Assembly: GCA_030668875.1 (NCBI GenBank)
Contig: DAOVER010000015.1
Location: 1-64,000 of the forward strand
Source: Candidatus Heimdallarchaeota archaeon
Lineage (GTDB): Archaea; Asgardarchaeota; Heimdallarchaeia; Heimdallarchaeales; Heimdallarchaeaceae
Direction: 5' to 3'
Length of the DNA: 64,000 nucleotides
The notes below the pieces were generated by a model. That model saw only the letters and a list, made by a program, of their open reading frames with translations, had not been told where the DNA came from and made no database searches. Positions 18,137 to 26,635 of this stretch are shown here, piece after piece. A program made the position numbers and the translations under genes. Positions within the stretch are counted from its first letter, which is position 1. Each line of letters starts with the position of its first letter.

Positions 18137-19968
18137 CCCCTATCTTTGCTTCCTCTTCTGTCTCTTGGTTTTCTTGCTGATCCTCCTCCACTAACCGTTG
18201 CATAAATCTTTATCATCTCTTCTTTAACATCTGCAGATTCATGTTCTAGTTGATGATGAACAAGATTAACATAAACACTATTTTTTTCCATTAGTTCTTC
18301 ATGAGTTCCCTCTTCTGAAATAATTCCATTATTAAGAACAATTATTTTATCAGAATCTCTTATTGTACTTAATCGATGTGCTATAATGATTGTTGTTTTA
18401 TTTTTAGAGATTTCCTTTATGGTTTCAATGATTTTAGCTTCATTCTCTCTATCAACATCTGCAGTTGGTTCATCAAGAATTAGAATGGGAGTATCCTTCA
18501 ACAATGCTCTCGCTATACCAAATCTTTGAATTTGACCTGCAGATATGTTTTTCGCATGTTCAACAAGTGAGGAATCTAATCCATTGGGAAGTGATTTAAT
18601 GAAGCAATCAATTCCTGCTTTCTTACAAACTACATATAATTCTTCCTCCGTTGATTCAGGTCTGGCTATAAGTAAGTTTTCTCTAATGGTTCCATGAAAC
18701 AAGTATGTTCTTTGGGAAACCATTGCAATATGTTTCCTTATATTGTTTCTACTTATATTTTCTATATCGTGTTTATCTATGTATATCTGTCCTGAAGTAG
18801 GTTCACACAGTTTTACTATTAAATTGGCAATTGTAGATTTTCCTGAGCCACTAATACCAACTATTGCTGTTATTTGATCAGTTTTCGCAATAAAATTTAC
18901 ACCTTTCAAAACTTGAGGAGTATCAGTTGTGTATGTGAAGTTAACATCACAGAATTCTATATCAAAATTGTCGTTTGAAGATAACATGCTGAAAGGTTTG
19001 CTTTTTTCCAACTTGGTCTTTTGATCGAGAATTTCAAAGATTGATTTAGAAGCTGATATCCCATTCATTGCAACATGGAAAGCAGAACCTAACCTACGTA
19101 AAGGTCTGAACATTTCATAAGATAGAAACAAGACAACAATCGCTCCTGCGAGTGTAATTAAATGAGTGGAAAGATAGGTTATGGCTAATGTGATTCCTAA
19201 AGCAGTTCCCATTAAAGCTATTATATCCATTGTCAATATAGAAACAAGATTAGTGTACAGAAGCTTCATAGTTCTATTACGAAATTCCCAGCTTCTTGTC
19301 CTAATTGTGTTTGTCCTTTGTTCAACTAAATTAAATAGTTTCAAAGTTGTAATCCCTTGTATGGAATCTAAGTACAAACTATTCAAATCCTCATATGTGC
19401 TCCAGTGCATCCTTGAAACATGTCTAATCCAAGCTTGAACAGCACCAACACACAGGGGAATAAGTGGTACTCCTAGAACTAAAGCAAGAGCTATTGTTGG
19501 TTGATATATGCGCAAATAAAAGTATAATCCAAATGGAATTAAGATACTTAAGAATATTTGAGGAAGAAATAACCCAAAGAAGACCTCTAGAGCTTCAACT
19601 CCTTCGATAGAAGTTGTAATGAGTCCACCAGTTTTTTTAATATCTTTATAACTCATTTCAAGATCTAATAATTTGGAATAAATCTTTTCACGCACATTGA
19701 TCTTAATTTTCGCTGAAATTTTGAACGTTATTTTATTAGAAAAAAGTGAAAAAACAAGTCTTAATACTGAAGCAGAAATCATCACACTAATGTTCAAAAT
19801 AAACCAAGAGTCTTTGATCGAATTATTTGTAACAACCATAAATATAGTATGTGCTACTCTATCGATTACAACAACACTAGTACTAACTATTAAGATATCA
19901 CAAAGGGTTTTAATTAGTACTAAACTGGTTTGAACCTTATCTAAAGAAAAAAAAATGTTCCTTCTCAT
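18124..19968 (-). CDS. ABC exporter half, CydD-like (TMD-NBD fusion)
   Basis: 614 aa with an N-terminal six-TM exporter domain and a C-terminal ATPase: Walker A GISGSGKST, Q-loop MVSQRTYLF, signature ISAGQIQRFG, Walker B ILILDEPTADVD and the switch IIAHRLST. Partner of the overlapping downstream half-transporter. The signature deviates from LSGGQ (ISAGQ), as often occurs in one site of heterodimeric exporters. The Arg/Gly-rich C-tail (about 35 residues) past the NBD is unusual. It follows the MFS gene by 2 bp. Confidence 0.85.
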   Translation of the reverse strand: MRRNIFFSLDKVQTSLVLIKTLCDILIVSTSVVVIDRVAHTIFMVVTNNSIKDSWFILNISVMISASVLRLVFSLFSNKITFKISAKIKINVREKIYSKLLDLEMSYKDIKKTGGLITTSIEGVEALEVFFGLFLPQIFLSILIPFGLYFYLRIYQPTIALALVLGVPLIPLCVGAVQAWIRHVSRMHWSTYEDLNSLYLDSIQGITTLKLFNLVEQRTNTIRTRSWEFRNRTMKLLYTNLVSILTMDIIALMGTALGITLAITYLSTHLITLAGAIVVLFLSYEMFRPLRRLGSAFHVAMNGISASKSIFEILDQKTKLEKSKPFSMLSSNDNFDIEFCDVNFTYTTDTPQVLKGVNFIAKTDQITAIVGISGSGKSTIANLIVKLCEPTSGQIYIDKHDIENISRNNIRKHIAMVSQRTYLFHGTIRENLLIARPESTEEELYVVCKKAGIDCFIKSLPNGLDSSLVEHAKNISAGQIQRFGIARALLKDTPILILDEPTADVDRENEAKIIETIKEISKNKTTIIIAHRLSTIRDSDKIIVLNNGIISEEGTHEELMEKNSVYVNLVHHQLEHESADVKEEMIKIYATVSGGGSARKPRDRRGSKDRGCTE

Positions 19969-19970
19969 AG

Positions 19971-21236
19971 TTAATCTCCTTTCATTAGAGTTTTCATAGC
20001 ATGCGGGTCAGGTTTTTCGAATATTTTTACGTGATATTTGTATATAATAATTACACAAACAACAACTAAACCTAGGAATTCAATGATTCCTGCAATTATG
20101 AATGCTATTACATAATTTTCTGTATTAACAAGTGCTCCACCTATTAAGGGTCCAATTATAATTCCTAAATTTCCTACGAAATTGAAAAAACCCATTCCCA
20201 TCGCTCGATCTTCCTTTCTAATACAATCTCCCACTAAAGCCATGTTTGGTGGAGAAGTGATACCAGAAAAAGTACCTAAAACAAATAGAATAGCGACTAA
20301 GCTTATAAAGCCAAATGAACTAGCAAAACCTACAAAACACATGATGATTCCATAGAAAAAGCTTCCAATGACGAGAGGTTTGAAACGACCTATTTTATCA
20401 CTGAGTTTACCAATAGGGTATTGAAGAAGAATGAAGGGAAGAGCAAAAATACCTAAAGCCATCCCTCTTTTGCTTGGATCTAAACCTAGAACATCAAGAA
20501 TTAATAAAGGTAGAGCGAATAATATAAATCCCATGTGCAATCTGTCAATAAAATTGAAGATACTTGGAATGACAAGTTTGGGATTGTTTTTGACAATTGA
20601 AAGGTTTTGAATAATTGAAGGATTTCTATTAAGGTTTTGTGGTTCTCTTAGAATAACTAAGGCAACAATGAGAACTAAAGCATTCAGAATAACAGCTATA
20701 TAATAGGGAATGAAAATACCTTGTACAGCAAGGAAACCACCAAGCATAGGACCAAGACCCATGGCAAGTGAAAGGAAAACTCCATAAATCCCCATGTTTC
20801 TACCACGGGATTGAGGAGAGGATAAGTCTAATATCAATGTCATAAAGGTCTGCCAGGACAGAACAATGAATGAACCTTGAAAAAAGCGAAAGGTCAACAA
20901 AACAGGATAGTTTGGAGCAATTGTTAACAACCAAGAAAAGAGAGAGGCACCTATACTACCTACTACAATAAATAATTTGCGTTTACCATAACGATCAGAC
21001 AATATTCCAGTGATTATTCCAACAGTTAAATATGAAATATAGATGATTGTGTCATAGAAGGATATCTGGAAATTAGAAATAGAAGGATAAATAAGTTGAA
21101 TAAACTCTTTCTCGTTTGTATGTAAGATACCAACTGAGGTAATTGCAAACATAGCTAGTAATCCGAGTAACAAAACCTGAACAGTATTGTTTTGATTTTT
21201 ATTGTCGTCTATGTCCTTAATACTTTCATAATCCAT
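19971..21236 (-). CDS. MFS transporter (drug/multi-substrate efflux type)
   Basis: About 420 aa with 12 predicted helices. The loop 2-3 motif GILSDRYGKRKLFIV and a second copy YPIGKLSDKIGRFKPLV in the other half are the major-facilitator signatures (G-x-L/I-x-D-R-x-G-(K/R)). Start is taken at ATG 21236 (MDYESIKD). A 32-codon upstream in-frame extension overlaps the small gene at 21226-21435 and contains no transporter homology. The gene is between that small membrane protein and the ABC pair, suggesting one export operon. Substrate unknown. Confidence 0.88.
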   Translation of the reverse strand: MDYESIKDIDDNKNQNNTVQVLLLGLLAMFAITSVGILHTNEKEFIQLIYPSISNFQISFYDTIIYISYLTVGIITGILSDRYGKRKLFIVVGSIGASLFSWLLTIAPNYPVLLTFRFFQGSFIVLSWQTFMTLILDLSSPQSRGRNMGIYGVFLSLAMGLGPMLGGFLAVQGIFIPYYIAVILNALVLIVALVILREPQNLNRNPSIIQNLSIVKNNPKLVIPSIFNFIDRLHMGFILFALPLLILDVLGLDPSKRGMALGIFALPFILLQYPIGKLSDKIGRFKPLVIGSFFYGIIMCFVGFASSFGFISLVAILFVLGTFSGITSPPNMALVGDCIRKEDRAMGMGFFNFVGNLGIIIGPLIGGALVNTENYVIAFIIAGIIEFLGLVVVCVIIIYKYHVKIFEKPDPHAMKTLMKGD

Positions 21237-21435
21237 TTGAATTAACCACCAATAATTTATTTGTTCTATCAGACAAAAGATATGCTGAAACATTTGTATC
21301 ATAAATCGAATACAGTTCTTCATATATTTCACCAGCGGGTGTTGGATACCACATTGGTTGAAATTTTAAGAAAACGACAATTGTGAGGCTAATAATAATA
21401 ACAATTATTTTTAGTAGTATATAGATAGCTCTCAT
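21226..21435 (-). CDS. Small single-TM protein, first gene of the MFS/ABC operon
   Basis: 69 aa: an N-terminal hydrophobic helix (residues about 3-24, LLKIIVIIISLTIVVFLKF) followed by a short polar tail ending NSNGL. Its stop overlaps the MFS start by 11 bp. This close coupling and the membrane character support a real gene over a chance frame. Family not recognised; it may be an accessory subunit or a sensor of the transporters. Confidence 0.55.
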   Translation of the reverse strand: MRAIYILLKIIVIIISLTIVVFLKFQPMWYPTPAGEIYEELYSIYDTNVSAYLLSDRTNKLLVVNSNGL

Positions 21436-21566
21436 TTTTTAATTACCTCTAGTATTTGTAGAAAAACTGTTATTTCTTCGTTTGTACAATTTCTTCATTA
21501 CACAGTATATTTTCAGTAGTTTCTTTGATTATGGGTGTCTCTAGTCAGATAAACTTCTTATTCTAT

Positions 21567-21899
21567 TCAAATAAGCAACCTTTGTTGTTTTGCAGCTAAA
21601 TGCTCTATAGCTCTTTTTCCCTTTGAAGTTAATATTAAGATTTGATTATCATTCTCAATAAAGGAGCAATTATTAGAGAATGGGCACAGGTTACAAGAAA
21701 GTGATGACAAGCCTTTACTTGATGAGCGATTATCTAGAATTGATTTTTGCTTATCAACATGTTGTTTTTGAAGGTATCCAACAGTTATACAATGATCGAG
21801 TTTAGAATGTAATAAACCAATATCTATGTTTAGTTTTTCTGCAGACTGTTGAACTGTTGTAACCCCTTCATTAATCGCACTTAACACTTCTAATAGCAA
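21567..21899 (-). CDS. FeoC-like winged-helix protein with cysteine cluster
   Basis: 110 aa. Residues 1-60 look like a winged helix (LLEVLSAINEGVTTVQQSAEKL...). The cluster CNLCPFSNNC (Cx2Cx6C, residues about 69-78) could bind an Fe-S cluster or zinc, as in FeoC-type regulators. A second helix/wing (LILTSKGKRAIEHL) closes the protein. It follows feoB and the 4-TM gene on the same strand, which supports a FeoC role: iron/redox or protease-controlled stability of FeoB. Length exceeds enterobacterial FeoC (about 80 aa). Confidence 0.6.
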   Translation of the reverse strand: MLLEVLSAINEGVTTVQQSAEKLNIDIGLLHSKLDHCITVGYLQKQHVDKQKSILDNRSSSKGLSSLSCNLCPFSNNCSFIENDNQILILTSKGKRAIEHLAAKQQRLLI

Positions 21900-21929
21900 T
21901 ATTAACTCACCATTCCTTTATCATTATAT

Positions 21930-22430
21930 CTAACTTTGTAGGACTATTGTCTTTTTCTTTCTAGTAAATATAACTTCTCTATATTTCATAATAAAGAATA
22001 TAGGAATTGGGGATAGAAAGATAATCCATCGCAAACTAGCTAAGATTGTCCAATCTTCATAATCCTCTAGTCCCAAAGCATATGCATTGAAGATATCAGT
22101 TAATAGAATCAAAATGAACAAGAGTATGAATCCTAATGCAATTACGGTACCCACAGAAAGGTATCCATTAGCATTTTGACCTTTTCTAGTTACAAAATAA
22201 CCAACTAACCATATCAAACCAATGAGAAGAACTGCTAATCCAGGAAAAATTCCTGGTGGGAAAGGTATTGCATTAACCCAATGTTCTTCTAGTTCTTTTG
22301 AATCAGTATATATCTTAATAGCTCCTAGTATGATTTCAGCTAGAGCTGTAATTAAGAAAATAAGACTACCTACAAGTAAGGATGTTTTCATATTGTCTGA
22401 AGTATTCTTTGAATTTTCCATTTTTATCAC
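21930..22430 (-). CDS. Four-TM membrane protein of the feo operon
   Basis: 166 aa with four hydrophobic helices (residues about 15-37, 60-82, 95-118, 133-155) and a lysine-rich tail ending TRKKKTIVLQS. No family recognised. It starts directly after the FeoB stop and is followed 30 bp later by the FeoC-like gene, so it is part of the iron operon and may help FeoB. Confidence 0.65.
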   Translation of the reverse strand: MIKMENSKNTSDNMKTSLLVGSLIFLITALAEIILGAIKIYTDSKELEEHWVNAIPFPPGIFPGLAVLLIGLIWLVGYFVTRKGQNANGYLSVGTVIALGFILLFILILLTDIFNAYALGLEDYEDWTILASLRWIIFLSPIPIFFIMKYREVIFTRKKKTIVLQS

Positions 22431-24473
22431 CTATAATCCAAATCCCATTAGAGATCCTATTTGAAAAACTGCGAAAGCGAACAACCAAGCGATAACAGTA
22501 CTATAAACTATTGAGAAGATTGTCCACCTCCAACTACCTGTTTCTTTTTTCATTACACCCACAACTGCTGCACAGGGGACATACAGTAGAGTGAAAACCA
22601 TTAAACTCAAAGAATTTAAGGCATAGAAACCCCCATCAGCTAAAATAGCAGATTTAATACCTTCTTCACTTTCACCACCACCGACAATGGTTCCTAATGA
22701 GCCTATTACTAGTTCTTTAGCAATAAAACCAACAATTAAGGCAACAACTATCCTCCAGTCGAATCCAAGTGGTTTAAAGATGGGTTCAAAGAATGTACCA
22801 ACAGCTGCAAGCCATGTATCTGGGCCACCATACTCCACTCCACCAAAAGGCATTGCTGCTAAAAACCACACAAAGACGACACCTATCAGAATTATTGTTC
22901 CTGCTTTCTTCAGGTACATTTTTCCTTTATCCCACATTGCAATTGTAGCTGCTTTTAGTTTTGGTGAGTGGTATGTAGGTAATTCCATAATAAATGGAGC
23001 AGATTTGCCTTTGAAGAATGTCTTTCTTAAAAGAACTGCAGTAAGAATTGCAACAGCTATTCCCAAAACGTATAAAGCAAAAATTACTGTTCCTGCTGAT
23101 GCACCAAAAAATAATCCTGCAAACAAGATAAATACTGGCATTCTTGCACCACAAGACATGAATGGATTTATCAATATTGTAATCATCCTATCTTTTTTAT
23201 CCTTTAAAGCCCTTGTACTCATGATTGCTGGTACATTGCATCCAAAACCTAATAACATCGGAATGAATGAATGACCATGTAAACCAAACTTCACCATTAA
23301 TTTATCCATAACAAATGCTGCACGAGCTAAATAGCCTGAGTCTTCTAGAATTGATAATATGAAAAACATTGTGAAAATGGGAGGTACAAAAATCAATACC
23401 GAACCTACACCTCCAACAATCCCATCACCTAGTAAAGAACCTAACCATTCAATTTGGATATTATCTACTAAAAGTCCCGCTAACCAGCCAAAAAGCATAT
23501 CTATCAATTCCATAAATGGAACTGAAATAGCAAAAACAAATTGAAATGAACCCCACATAATCAAAAGAAAGATTGGTATTCCAAGCCATTTGTGGGTAAC
23601 AACTTTATCTATTAAATCAGAACGGGTTAATTTAGTTTCACCCTTCTTCCAAACCTTTGAGGTAACTTTAGAAATATACTCGTACTTTGAATCAATTATT
23701 TCAGCCTCATAATCTTCTTTACCGAAAGAAGTTAGCTCTCCAATAACAGTATCTTTAACATTCCAACGCTTCAGAAGTGTAGGAATCTCTGTGCTATTTT
23801 GGAGAATTTGTATAGCTAACCATCTCAATTTAAAATTAGTGGGAATTGAAGGTATTGTTGCAAGCATATTTTGAATTTTTGAAAGTGTCTCTTCAACTTC
23901 CTTCGAATATCTAATTCCCATGGGTTTTTGATCCTCTTGATAAACAGCTTCAATTGCGTTTTCAAGATCATCAACACCTATTTTTTTGTTAGCAATCATG
24001 GGGATAATTGGAATATGTAGTTCTTTTGAGAGTTTTTGAACATCAATTGAGGAACCATCCTTTTCTAATAAGTCCATCATGTTTAAAGCTATAATTACTC
24101 TAGCACCTAACTCTTTTATCATGGAAGTTAAATAGAGATTACGTTCTAAATTCGATGCATCCACTATTTGTACAACAATCTCTGGAGTATCATGAACTAT
24201 AAAATCTCTTGCGATTTGTTCATCTAAGGAAGACGCAGACAAAGAATAAGTACCGGGTAAATCAGTAATAGAGAGTTCAAAATTGTTGAAACTTCTTTTA
24301 CCCTCCTTTTTCTCAACAGTAACACCTGGCCAATTTCCAATTTTCTGCTTTAAACCTGTTAAAGCATTAAAGAGAGTGCTCTTTCCAGTATTAGGATTAC
24401 CTATTAATGCAATATTAATTGAAATTTTACTGCCATCAGAAATATCTTTTATGTTTTTAGTTTTAATAGTCAT
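22431..24473 (-). CDS. feoB: FeoB ferrous iron transporter
   Basis: 680 aa. The N-terminal GTPase has G1 GNPNTGKSTLFNAL, G3 DLPGTYSL and G4 LNMMD, followed by the helical regulatory domain (about 170-260). The membrane part (about 290-680) carries the Gate motifs, such as GFGCNVPAIMSTRAL and PFMSCGARMPVFILFA, and the C-terminal VPCAAVVGVMKKETG block. It moves Fe(II) into the cell. It overlaps feoA by 4 bp (ATGA). Length is shorter than E. coli FeoB (773 aa), as is common for archaeal forms. Confidence 0.96.
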   Translation of the reverse strand: MTIKTKNIKDISDGSKISINIALIGNPNTGKSTLFNALTGLKQKIGNWPGVTVEKKEGKRSFNNFELSITDLPGTYSLSASSLDEQIARDFIVHDTPEIVVQIVDASNLERNLYLTSMIKELGARVIIALNMMDLLEKDGSSIDVQKLSKELHIPIIPMIANKKIGVDDLENAIEAVYQEDQKPMGIRYSKEVEETLSKIQNMLATIPSIPTNFKLRWLAIQILQNSTEIPTLLKRWNVKDTVIGELTSFGKEDYEAEIIDSKYEYISKVTSKVWKKGETKLTRSDLIDKVVTHKWLGIPIFLLIMWGSFQFVFAISVPFMELIDMLFGWLAGLLVDNIQIEWLGSLLGDGIVGGVGSVLIFVPPIFTMFFILSILEDSGYLARAAFVMDKLMVKFGLHGHSFIPMLLGFGCNVPAIMSTRALKDKKDRMITILINPFMSCGARMPVFILFAGLFFGASAGTVIFALYVLGIAVAILTAVLLRKTFFKGKSAPFIMELPTYHSPKLKAATIAMWDKGKMYLKKAGTIILIGVVFVWFLAAMPFGGVEYGGPDTWLAAVGTFFEPIFKPLGFDWRIVVALIVGFIAKELVIGSLGTIVGGGESEEGIKSAILADGGFYALNSLSLMVFTLLYVPCAAVVGVMKKETGSWRWTIFSIVYSTVIAWLFAFAVFQIGSLMGFGL

Positions 24474-24751
24474 TTATTCACCTTTCCGTTAATTAATCTT
24501 GTAAGTATTTTCGCTGAAATCCCTCTCCCTAAAGCAAAACGAGTCTGTCCTATAGCAATAATAACAGGACCAAAGGAATTTTTGATGATTGTAACATCTA
24601 TCCCTTTACGAAGACCCATCTCTATAATACGATTGCGGATACGAGAACCACCAATAATGGAAACGATTCTTACTTTCTTACCTTCAGATACAAATCCGAG
24701 GGGAACAAGAGTTTCATCGCTCATAGTTTTAATAACATCCTTGGTTAACAT
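24470..24751 (-). CDS. feoA: FeoA domain protein
   Basis: 93 aa SH3-like FeoA fold: VPLGFVSEGKKVRIVSIIGG, then RIIEMGLRKGIDVTII and GPVIIAIGQTRFALGRGIS. The R-x-x-x-MGLRKG motif is the FeoA signature. FeoA is thought to contact FeoB and support GTP-dependent iron transport. It sits between a second feoA (7-bp overlap) and feoB (4-bp overlap). Confidence 0.92.
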   Translation of the reverse strand: MLTKDVIKTMSDETLVPLGFVSEGKKVRIVSIIGGSRIRNRIIEMGLRKGIDVTIIKNSFGPVIIAIGQTRFALGRGISAKILTRLINGKVNK

Positions 24752-24981
24752 TCAACAATCACTTTGCTTGCTTCTTCCTTCCGAAGAGTCAAATTGTAAT
24801 TTCTAAATTTGTACTCAATTGGATCGCCAAGAGGTGCCTTTCCAATTACTCTGATCTCTGTATTTCTTGTTAAGCCCATTTCCATGAGTCTGCGTCTTAA
24901 ATCTCCTGATATGCTAATTTTTACCACCTTAGCTACTTCTCCAACTTCTAGTTGATCCAATGTTATTTCTTTGTTAGTCAA
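24745..24981 (-). CDS. feoA: FeoA domain protein, first gene of the feo operon
   Basis: 78 aa with the FeoA core: LDQLEVGEVAKVVKI, RRLMEMGLTRNTEIRVIGKAP, then DPIEYKFRNYNLTLRKEEA. Two FeoA proteins before FeoB are frequent in archaea. Its ATG is about 25 bp downstream of the two tandem palindromes at 25001-25042, so the whole operon is probably controlled there. Confidence 0.92.
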   Translation of the reverse strand: MTNKEITLDQLEVGEVAKVVKISISGDLRRRLMEMGLTRNTEIRVIGKAPLGDPIEYKFRNYNLTLRKEEASKVIVEC

Positions 24982-25000
24982 TTAATCACTTCAATTAGTA

Positions 25001-25042
25001 TTATATTTCGGTTGACCAAAATTATATTTCGGTTGACCAAAA
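25001..25042 (-). promoter_or_regulatory. Two tandem palindromic operators of the feo operon (DtxR-type)
   Basis: A perfect 21-bp unit, TTATATTTCGGTTGACCAAA plus A, is repeated head-to-tail at 25001-25021 and 25022-25042. Each unit contains the near-palindrome TTTCGGTTGACCAAAA (25006-25021 and 25027-25042), of form TTTnGGTnnACCnAAA, like DtxR/MntR-family boxes. They lie between the feo TATA box and the first feoA, where a bound repressor would block transcription. The 21-bp period (two helical turns) puts two dimers on the same face. Confidence 0.7.
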
Positions 25043-25047
25043 TTACA

Positions 25048-25059
25048 CTTATATTTAAG
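25048..25059 (-). promoter_or_regulatory. TATA box of the feo operon
   Basis: On the minus strand this reads CTTAAATATAAG, preceded by an A-rich BRE-like stretch. The expected start, 25 nt downstream, falls inside the operators. Confidence 0.5.
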
Positions 25060-25195
25060 ATTTTGTCTTGTTTTGAGTTATAAACCAAAAGAATTTAAAA
25101 TGTGCAAGAATTTGTTGATTACTAAGTAAAAAAATAACAATCTAATAAATAAACGAGCAATTCAACATTTATATGTTTGATTCTGGTGAACTTAT

Positions 25196-25642
25196 ATGAA
25201 GACTGTTAGAATAGAAGAATACATCGAAACGATTTATACTATTTGTTTAGAAAAAGAAATAGCAAAAGTTAGTGATATAAAGAATATGTTGGGATTAAAC
25301 AGTCTTGCTACTGTTACTGAGATGGTTCAAAAACTGGATGATGAAAAGCTAGTCAAGTATGAGAAGTATAAAGGGGTTACTTTGACTAAGAAGGGATTTA
25401 AATTAGGCAAACAACTTATAGAAATACACAAAGATGTTGAAGATCTTTTTAACATACTAAATATTGACAATTCAATTGCATCAAGTGATGCTTGTTTAGT
25501 TGAACACATAATTTCTAAGGAAACAGCACAAGCGATAAAAGCATTTGTAGAATTTGCTCAGAAAGAGGAGAATATAGACATCTTGCAAAGGATAGAAGCT
25601 TACTATTCTAAATCAAGGAAAAGCAAAAAAGAAAAAAAATAA
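25196..25642 (+). CDS. DtxR/MntR-family metal-dependent transcriptional regulator
   Basis: 148 aa. The N-terminal winged helix starts RIEEYIETIYTICLEKEIAKVSDI and continues ATVTEMVQKLDDEKLVKYEKYKGVTLTKKG. The dimerisation/metal-binding part has CLVEHIISKETAQAI, where DtxR proteins carry the C(M)-x-x-EH-x ligands (here Cys, Glu, His). No C-terminal SH3-like domain. It probably senses Fe(II) or Mn(II) and binds the tandem boxes before the divergent feo operon about 150 bp away. Confidence 0.88.
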   Translation: MKTVRIEEYIETIYTICLEKEIAKVSDIKNMLGLNSLATVTEMVQKLDDEKLVKYEKYKGVTLTKKGFKLGKQLIEIHKDVEDLFNILNIDNSIASSDACLVEHIISKETAQAIKAFVEFAQKEENIDILQRIEAYYSKSRKSKKEKK

Positions 25643-25822
25643 ATAAAACTGTTCTTACTTCCTTTGAATTTATCAAAACAAAGGAATAATCTGCTTAATT
25701 TTGTATTTTGATCAATAATTGATTATTTCTTCAAATGTGAAAAAATAGCTTTATAACAGCTCATGTTCTTGATTGTTTGAAACTAACTATAACACAGTCA
25801 TAGACGGAGAAATGTGGATATT

Positions 25823-26629
25823 ATGATCGAAGAAGATAGAGCAATGGTAAGTGTAATCAATTTAACAAAATCATTTGGGACTTTAGTAGCGGTTAACGAT
25901 ATCTCTTTTGAAGTTAAACCAGGTGAAATTTTCGGGATTTTGGGTCCCAACGGGGCTGGAAAAACTACTACTATTAAACAAATTTTAGGTCTTCTCGAGC
26001 AAGAACAAGGAGAAATCAGAGTATTTGGACTTGATCCTAGCACAGATGATGTTGAGATTAAACGAAATATTGGTTATGTTTCCGAGGATCCACTGATTTA
26101 TAAGTCTATGACTCCTAGAATGTTATTTAATTTTATAGCTTCTATAAGAGGTTTGGACGAAATTGAAACAACAAAGAAGTTGCAGTATTATTTTGAAAGT
26201 TTAGAAGCAGTTGAATACTACGACAAACTTGTTGCTACCTTGTCCAGAGGAAATAAACAGAAGATGCAAGTTATTGCTGCTTTGATTCACGAACCACTTT
26301 TACTTATAATGGACGAGCCTTTAACTGGTCTAGATGCTAAATCTGCCAAAGTTGTTAAAGAAGTCTTAGAGTTACATAAAGAGCGAGGGGGTTCTGTTAT
26401 CTTCTCCACTCATATTCTTGAAGTTGCTGAAGAGATGTGTGATCGTATCGCAATTATGGACAGGGGTAAGATTATCGCCATGGGAACCATTGAGGAGTTA
26501 TCCAAAATGGCTAATAAGGTAGGTGCAGATTTAGAAGATATTTTTCTTAAACTCACTAACCAAGACGAATCAGTTAATCATATAGTGAAAAACCTTCGAA
26601 AAATGATAAACGGTAACAAACGAAGTTGA
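25823..26629 (+). CDS. ABC-2-type transporter ATP-binding protein
   Basis: About 268 aa. Walker A GPNGAGKTTTI, Q-loop YVSEDPLIY, signature LSRGNKQKMQ (not LSGGQ), Walker B LLLIMDEPLTGLD and H-loop IFSTHILE. Start is set at ATG 25823; GTG 25814 and ATG 25844 are in-frame alternatives. The signature and the spacing match gliding/ABC-2 exporters such as NatA/YhaQ-type. It precedes its permease by 6 bp. Confidence 0.88.
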   Translation: MIEEDRAMVSVINLTKSFGTLVAVNDISFEVKPGEIFGILGPNGAGKTTTIKQILGLLEQEQGEIRVFGLDPSTDDVEIKRNIGYVSEDPLIYKSMTPRMLFNFIASIRGLDEIETTKKLQYYFESLEAVEYYDKLVATLSRGNKQKMQVIAALIHEPLLLIMDEPLTGLDAKSAKVVKEVLELHKERGGSVIFSTHILEVAEEMCDRIAIMDRGKIIAMGTIEELSKMANKVGADLEDIFLKLTNQDESVNHIVKNLRKMINGNKRS

Positions 26630-26635
26630 TCTAAT

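Noticed and set aside
22687-23274. 195-codon plus-strand frame inside feoB
   Set aside because: Antisense to a clear FeoB membrane domain; its Pro/Lys-rich, low-complexity sequence looks like a codon shadow.
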